Assembly: GCF_015461805.1 (NCBI RefSeq)
Contig: NZ_JACVZE010000008.1
Location: 186,001 to 250,000, forward strand
DNA: 64,000 bases
Direction: 5' to 3'
Source of the DNA: Pseudomonas pisciculturae
GTDB taxonomy: Bacteria; Pseudomonadota; Gammaproteobacteria; Pseudomonadales; Pseudomonadaceae
Positions within the stretch are counted from its first letter, which is position 1, and every line of letters starts with the position of its first letter. Shown piece by piece: positions 60,193 through 64,000 of the stretch. Under the pieces are notes generated by a model. It saw nothing but the letters and a program-made list of their open reading frames with translations, searched no databases and was not told the origin of the DNA. Made by a program: the position numbers and the translations under genes.

Positions 60193-61037
60193 GCACCCCG
60201 GACTTCTCGGTGCAATTCGATGCCGCCGTGGACTCGGGCCTGATGTGGCTGCAAGACAATGGCGAGGCCTTTTTCGAGGCTGCCAACACGGGGTTGACCG
60301 CAGTATTCAAAGGCGTGCAGTGGTGCATTGCCGCGCCGCCGTTCTACGTGATTGCCATCGTCATCGGCCTGCTGGGCTGGCGCATGGTGGGCGCACGCTT
60401 CGCACTGTTGTCGGCGCTGGCCTTGCTCGTATGCAACTTTATCGGCCTGTGGCCCGAAACCGTCAGCACCCTGGCGCTGGTCTTGACGGCCACGTTGCTG
60501 GCGCTGTTGGTGGCGGTGCCGCTGGGGGTGTTGGCCGGGCTCACGCCGGCGTTTGACCGCGTGGTCGACCCCTGCCTGGACCTTGTGCAAACACTGCCGC
60601 CTTATATCTACCTGTTGCCGGCTATCGCGCTGCTGGGCTACGGCCCCGCTACCGCCTTGCTGGCCACCTTTATCGTCGCGGTGCCACCCGCGCTGCGCCT
60701 GACCTCGCTGGGTATCCGCATGACGCCCAAAGAGTTTGTCGAGCTGGGCGAAGCCAGCGGCGTCACCGGCTTGCAGATGTTCTTCAAGATCCGCCTGCCA
60801 TTCGCCATGCCGAGCATCATGGCTGGGGTCAATCAAAGCCTGATGATGGCGTTTGGCATGGTGGTCATCGCCGGCATCGTCGGCTCCGGGGGGCTGGGCG
60901 AAACCATCTACGGCGCAGTGCGCACGCTGGATATTGCCAAGTCGATCAACGCTGCGCTGGCCATCGTCATCCTCACCATGATCCTCGACCGCCTCGCGCA
61001 AGCCGCTGCACAGTCGCGGATGGGAGCAAGCCAATGA
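60189..61037 (+). CDS. Quaternary-amine ABC transporter permease 1
   Basis: 282 residues with several membrane helices and the ABC permease EAA loop (FVELGEASGVTGLQMFFKIRLPFAMPSIM). An N-terminal amphipathic region (SVQFDAAVDSGLMWLQDNGEAFFEAANTGLTAVF) is typical of ProW/OpuAB-like proteins. It overlaps both neighbours by four bases, so it is part of one operon. Confidence 0.92.
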   Translation: MSTPDFSVQFDAAVDSGLMWLQDNGEAFFEAANTGLTAVFKGVQWCIAAPPFYVIAIVIGLLGWRMVGARFALLSALALLVCNFIGLWPETVSTLALVLTATLLALLVAVPLGVLAGLTPAFDRVVDPCLDLVQTLPPYIYLLPAIALLGYGPATALLATFIVAVPPALRLTSLGIRMTPKEFVELGEASGVTGLQMFFKIRLPFAMPSIMAGVNQSLMMAFGMVVIAGIVGSGGLGETIYGAVRTLDIAKSINAALAIVILTMILDRLAQAAAQSRMGASQ

Positions 61038-61879
61038 ACCTGACGGACTTTCGTTTTTCGCCAGGCGCGTTCCTGGCGCCGGCTATCGATTGGCTGAACG
61101 CCAATCTGCACGGCCTATTTGTGGTCATCAGCAAGATCATCGAAGCGACCTTGGGCGCCATCGAAACCGCGTTGCTTGCGCCTCATGCCTACGTGTTGAT
61201 TGCCGTCGTGGTGCTGGCGGCGTGGGTGCTGGCCAATTGGCGTGTGGCATTGTTTGCCGGCCTGATGTTGGCGTTCTGCCTGTTTGCCGGGCTGTGGGTG
61301 GCGTCGATGCAGACCATCGCACTGGTCTCGGTGGCGGTGCTGATCTCGGTGAGCATCGCGTTCCCGCTGGGCATCCTGGCTGCAAGGGTCAAGCGCGTGG
61401 ATGCGGCGTTGCTGCCGATCCTCAATATCATGCAAACCGTGCCGCCTTGGGTGTACCTGATCCCCGCAGTGATGCTGTTCAGCCTGGGCCGGGTGCCGGC
61501 GATCATTGCCACTATCGTATATGGCATTCCGCCGATGCTGCGTTTGACCACCCTGGCGTTCAAGCAATTGCCCAAGGACTTATTGGAGCTGGGCCAGGCC
61601 ATGGGCGCGTCGCCTCGGCACATCTTGTTCAAGATCGAATTACCCACGGCGGCACCGACGCTGCTGGTGGGGCTCAACCAATGCATCCTGTTGTCGCTGG
61701 CGATGGTGGTGTTGGCCGGATTGGTCGGCGCAGGCGGCTTGGGCGCGGAAGTGACCCGCGGTTTGACGCGCATGGAAATGGGCCTGGGCCTGCGCGCCGG
61801 CCTGGCCATTGTCGCGGTGGCGCTGTTGCTCGATCGTCTGTCACGCGGCGCCTTGCAGCGTCAGGCACGGCGAACATAA
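61034..61879 (+). CDS. Quaternary-amine ABC transporter permease 2
   Basis: 281 residues and clearly paralogous to the preceding permease: the same layout and an EAA loop (LLELGQAMGASPRHILFKIELPTAAPTLL). Two distinct permeases imply a heterodimeric channel, while many betaine systems use one. It starts inside the stop of permease 1 and is followed after one base by the regulator gene's GTG. Confidence 0.92.
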   Translation: MNLTDFRFSPGAFLAPAIDWLNANLHGLFVVISKIIEATLGAIETALLAPHAYVLIAVVVLAAWVLANWRVALFAGLMLAFCLFAGLWVASMQTIALVSVAVLISVSIAFPLGILAARVKRVDAALLPILNIMQTVPPWVYLIPAVMLFSLGRVPAIIATIVYGIPPMLRLTTLAFKQLPKDLLELGQAMGASPRHILFKIELPTAAPTLLVGLNQCILLSLAMVVLAGLVGAGGLGAEVTRGLTRMEMGLGLRAGLAIVAVALLLDRLSRGALQRQARRT

Positions 61880-61880
61880 C

Positions 61881-62894
61881 GTGGTAGCGCGACGTCAATT
61901 CAGCGATGGCATGCAGTGCAAGAACCTGCGTTACCTCAACGATCATCAAGGCTTGGAGGTGCGCAAGGCGCGGGCGGGTTTTGTGCTGCTGGAGCATTTT
62001 TCGTTGCCGGCCTTTACCCAGGCGCTGGACACCATCGTCACCGCCAACCTGCTGCGGCCCGACCTGTTCGCCACACAGACCTTTGGCCTGACCGCTGATG
62101 AAATCGTCAGCGACCTGGGCCTGGTGATCCGCCCGGACGCGCGCCTGACGCTCAGGGCGGTGTGCGAACTTGACCTGCTGGTGATCTGCGGCGGTTATCG
62201 CACACCGCTGCGCTACAACGATGAGTTGAGCTTGCTGCTGGAGGCGGCGGCAGAGCAGGGCGTGGCGCTGGCCGGGATATGGAACGGCGCGTGGTTTCTT
62301 GGGCGGGCAGGGCAGTTGGAGGGTTATCGCTGCGCGGTTCACCCGGAGCATCGGCCGGCATTGGCGGAGATCGCCCGGCTTACCCATGTGACGAGTGAAG
62401 CCTACGTGGTGGACCGCAATCGTCTGACGGCATCAAGCCCCACCGGGGCCTTTTATATGGCCCTTGAGTGGATCCGCAGCCTGCACGGCAAAAGCCTCAC
62501 CGACGGCATCGAAGACATCCTCGCCTTCGAAGCCTCTCGTTTTCGGCGCGTCAAACCGATGTTGAGCGTGTCGGTAAGCGGGCCGCTGCGTGAGGTGATC
62601 AACCTGATGGACGTAAACCTCGAAGAGCCGCTGCAAATGCACGACCTGTGCCTGTACGCCGGCCGCTCCCGGCGCCAGATCGAGCGCCTGTTCAAGGACC
62701 AACTCGGCACCTCGCCGCAGCGCTACTACATGGACCTGCGCATCACCGAGGCGCGGCGCTTGTTGCAGCACACCTCGCTGACCATCGTCGAGGTGTCGGT
62801 GGCCTGCGGGTTTGTTTCCCCCAGCCATTTCAGCAAGTGCTACAGCGCCTATTTCGGCCATCGTCCGTCCAAAGAAATCCGCCTGGTCAAATAG
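61881..62894 (+). CDS. GlxA-like AraC-family transcriptional regulator
   Basis: 337 residues from the GTG at 61881. The N-terminal ~170 residues resemble the DJ-1/PfpI-like sensor half of GlxA regulators (FVLLEHFSLPAFTQALDTIVTANLL, ELDLLVICGGYRTPL, GIWNGAWFLGRAGQLEGYRCAVHPEH). The C-terminal AraC domain has LCLYAGRSRRQIERLFKDQLG and IVEVSVACGFVSPSHFSKCYSAYFG. GbdR, the regulator of betaine catabolism in Pseudomonas, belongs to this type, and the site supports a comparable role. An ATG 30 bases further down (MQCKNLR) is an alternative start. Confidence 0.85.
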   Translation: MVARRQFSDGMQCKNLRYLNDHQGLEVRKARAGFVLLEHFSLPAFTQALDTIVTANLLRPDLFATQTFGLTADEIVSDLGLVIRPDARLTLRAVCELDLLVICGGYRTPLRYNDELSLLLEAAAEQGVALAGIWNGAWFLGRAGQLEGYRCAVHPEHRPALAEIARLTHVTSEAYVVDRNRLTASSPTGAFYMALEWIRSLHGKSLTDGIEDILAFEASRFRRVKPMLSVSVSGPLREVINLMDVNLEEPLQMHDLCLYAGRSRRQIERLFKDQLGTSPQRYYMDLRITEARRLLQHTSLTIVEVSVACGFVSPSHFSKCYSAYFGHRPSKEIRLVK

Positions 62895-62948
62895 CCAATG
62901 GCCCCGTAGGCAAAGGGCTGCAACTGATGTTTATGCTGTGTATTTTAA

Positions 62949-62970
62949 TTGTAGACACAAAGTATTTTGT
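62949..62970. promoter_or_regulatory. Possible GntR-type operators
   Basis: Two overlapping inverted repeats: TTGTAGACACAA (62949-62960) and ACAAA-GTAT-TTTGT (62957-62970). The T-x-GT...AC-x-A pattern fits FadR-type GntR regulators, and a gene for one starts 61 bases further on. A third dyad GTAGTA-N13-TACTAC (62992-63016) lies directly before its ribosome site. Confidence 0.45.
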
Positions 62971-63031
62971 TGTTTTATAGTGCGAATACAGGTAGTAGAC
63001 CGTGTGCACTTACTACTAGGAAGGTTTCACC

Positions 63032-63754
63032 ATGGCGACCAAAGAACTCAGCACCCCGGCTCCCGTCGAGCCAACCCTGGACCGCAAGGCTGTTTTGGGT
63101 GAAGCGCTACGGCGCCGCATCCTCAGCATGGAGCTGGCACCAGGGGCCGTGGTGGATGAGTTGGCACTGTGTGATGAGTTCGGTTTGTCGCGCCCACCGG
63201 TGCGTGAACTGATGCGGCAAATGGCGGCAGAAGGGTACATCGACCTCGAAGCCAACCGCGCTGCACGGGTGTCGGCGATGAGTTACCAGTCGCTGCGCAG
63301 TTTCTTTTTGGCGGCGCCATTGATTTACATCGCCACGACCCAGTTGGCCTGCTCCCACGCAACGCCGGCTGAGGTTGTGGAGTTGAAGCGGATACAAGCT
63401 TTGTTTCGCACGGCCATCGAAGAAAAAGATGTCGAGAACCGTGTGTTGTACAACGACGAGTTTCACCTGCAGATCGGCAAGATGGCCCACAACGCCTACC
63501 TGATGCCGAGCTTGCAGCGCTTGCTGATCGACCACGCCCGCTTGGGCAAGATTTTCTACCGCCACCCCACCACGGTGGATATGCAGGAAGACCTGGAAGT
63601 GGCCGCCCAGCAGCACGACGACATGATCCGCGCAATTGAACACCACGATCCGGTCTTGGCCGGGGAAATCGTGCGGGCCCACCTCGAACTGTCCCGTCGG
63701 CGGATGTCCGAGTACGCGGCGCCCGAAGGCCTGGATGTACCGCTCACCTTCTGA
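63032..63754 (+). CDS. GntR-family regulator with FCD domain
   Basis: 240 residues. The winged helix-turn-helix near the N-terminus (ALRRRILSMELAPGAVVDELALCDEFGLSRPPVRELMRQMAAEGYIDLEANRAARV) is typical GntR/FadR type. The helical C-terminal FCD domain (EEKDVENRVLYNDEFHLQIGKMAHNAYLMPSLQRLL, DLEVAAQQHDDMIRAIEHHDP) binds a small-molecule effector with a metal. AGGAAGG lies ten bases before the ATG. It is followed by an oxidoreductase gene in the same direction and probably controls it. Confidence 0.9.
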   Translation: MATKELSTPAPVEPTLDRKAVLGEALRRRILSMELAPGAVVDELALCDEFGLSRPPVRELMRQMAAEGYIDLEANRAARVSAMSYQSLRSFFLAAPLIYIATTQLACSHATPAEVVELKRIQALFRTAIEEKDVENRVLYNDEFHLQIGKMAHNAYLMPSLQRLLIDHARLGKIFYRHPTTVDMQEDLEVAAQQHDDMIRAIEHHDPVLAGEIVRAHLELSRRRMSEYAAPEGLDVPLTF

Positions 63755-63836
63755 CCTGTCGAGACCGGCCAGTGTGACGCGATGCAACCGGGTAGCTGTT
63801 AGCTCTAACAACTATAAAAGAACCCAGGTCGCGAAC

Positions 63837-64000
63837 ATGGCACTCATTAGAAACACCCCGGCAGACGATTCAACCTGCGGCTGGTTTCACCTCAGCCCAC
63901 CGCGCGTGGCCCGGCCACCGCACATTGGCACGCGAACCGCGCGCTGGGCCGTGGTAGGGGCGGGGTTCACCGGCCTTGCGGCGGCGCGCCAGCTGGCGCT
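63837..64000 (+). CDS. FAD-dependent oxidoreductase, N-terminal part (partial)
   Basis: Only the first 54 codons are in the window. After a ~35-residue leader the translation gives TARWAVVGAGFTGLAAARQLA, a Rossmann GxGxxG motif for FAD in the DAO-type oxidoreductases. Likely a dehydrogenase or oxidase acting on an N-methylated or amino compound brought in by the transporter, which is inference. A weak ribosome site precedes the ATG. Confidence 0.75.
   Translation, partial: MALIRNTPADDSTCGWFHLSPPRVARPPHIGTRTARWAVVGAGFTGLAAARQLA

Overview
The window is a GC-rich chromosomal segment of a Pseudomonas of the P. fluorescens group. The evidence is the gene content (gacS, a tusDCBE sulfur relay, the comEC-exbB-exbD-lpxK-kdsB-murB block, OprD-type porin), dense small overlapping operons, and several Pseudomonas-type REP palindromes between genes. 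No integrase, transposase, phage structural gene or CRISPR array was seen.

Layout. 1-7 kb: tail of rarA, crcB, serS and cysG (+), then, on the minus strand, tusDCBE with a trpD2-like gene (ybiB) and a separate glutathionyl-hydroquinone reductase. 7-15.6 kb: mostly housekeeping genes (CoA-transferase, SprT-like protein, Yip1 protein, ttcA, a 3-methyladenine glycosylase, an arsC-wrbA-DUF2069 operon, a thioredoxin-like lipoprotein, a META lipoprotein pair, ldhA). 15.6-20.7 kb: the global regulator kinase gacS, divergent from an OmpR-type response regulator/kinase pair of unknown stimulus. 20.7-28.9 kb: DUF2062, comEC, exbB/exbD, lpxK, a Trm112-like gene, kdsB, a low-molecular-weight phosphatase and murB (envelope synthesis), then a convergent Bax-inhibitor-like membrane protein.

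29.1-53.6 kb starts with tRNA-Ser(UGA) and is an accessory catabolic region for 4-hydroxyphenylacetate and probably its aromatic-amine precursors. It holds the complete meta-cleavage operon hpaG1-G2-E-D-F-X-H-I (minus), the activator hpaA, two MarR-type hpaR paralogues, an OprD porin, an FeaB-like arylacetaldehyde dehydrogenase, a two-component 4-HPA hydroxylase of the Acinetobacter (acyl-CoA-dehydrogenase-fold) type whose reductase carries a MarR-like C-terminal domain, an APC permease with a DUF3156 partner, an FeaR-like activator, and a drug-type MFS pump with a TetR regulator. The proposed flow is amine uptake (APC), oxidation to aldehyde (enzyme uncertain), FeaB to 4-HPA, hydroxylation to homoprotocatechuate, HpaD ring cleavage, then HpaE/F/G/H/I to pyruvate and succinic semialdehyde. 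A short inverted repeat GTTAA-N4-TTAAC recurs at six sites in front of these genes and looks like the HpaR-type operator. A degenerate copy of the tRNA-Ser 3' end and terminator at 53.5 kb suggests that the ~24 kb between was once bounded by an att-like repeat.

53.6-57.8 kb is a run of small secreted or membrane proteins of unknown function. 58-64 kb holds a glycine-betaine-type (quaternary amine) ABC transporter with two permeases, a GlxA/AraC-type regulator, a GntR/FCD regulator and the start of an FAD oxidoreductase, apparently an uptake and catabolism locus continuing beyond the window.
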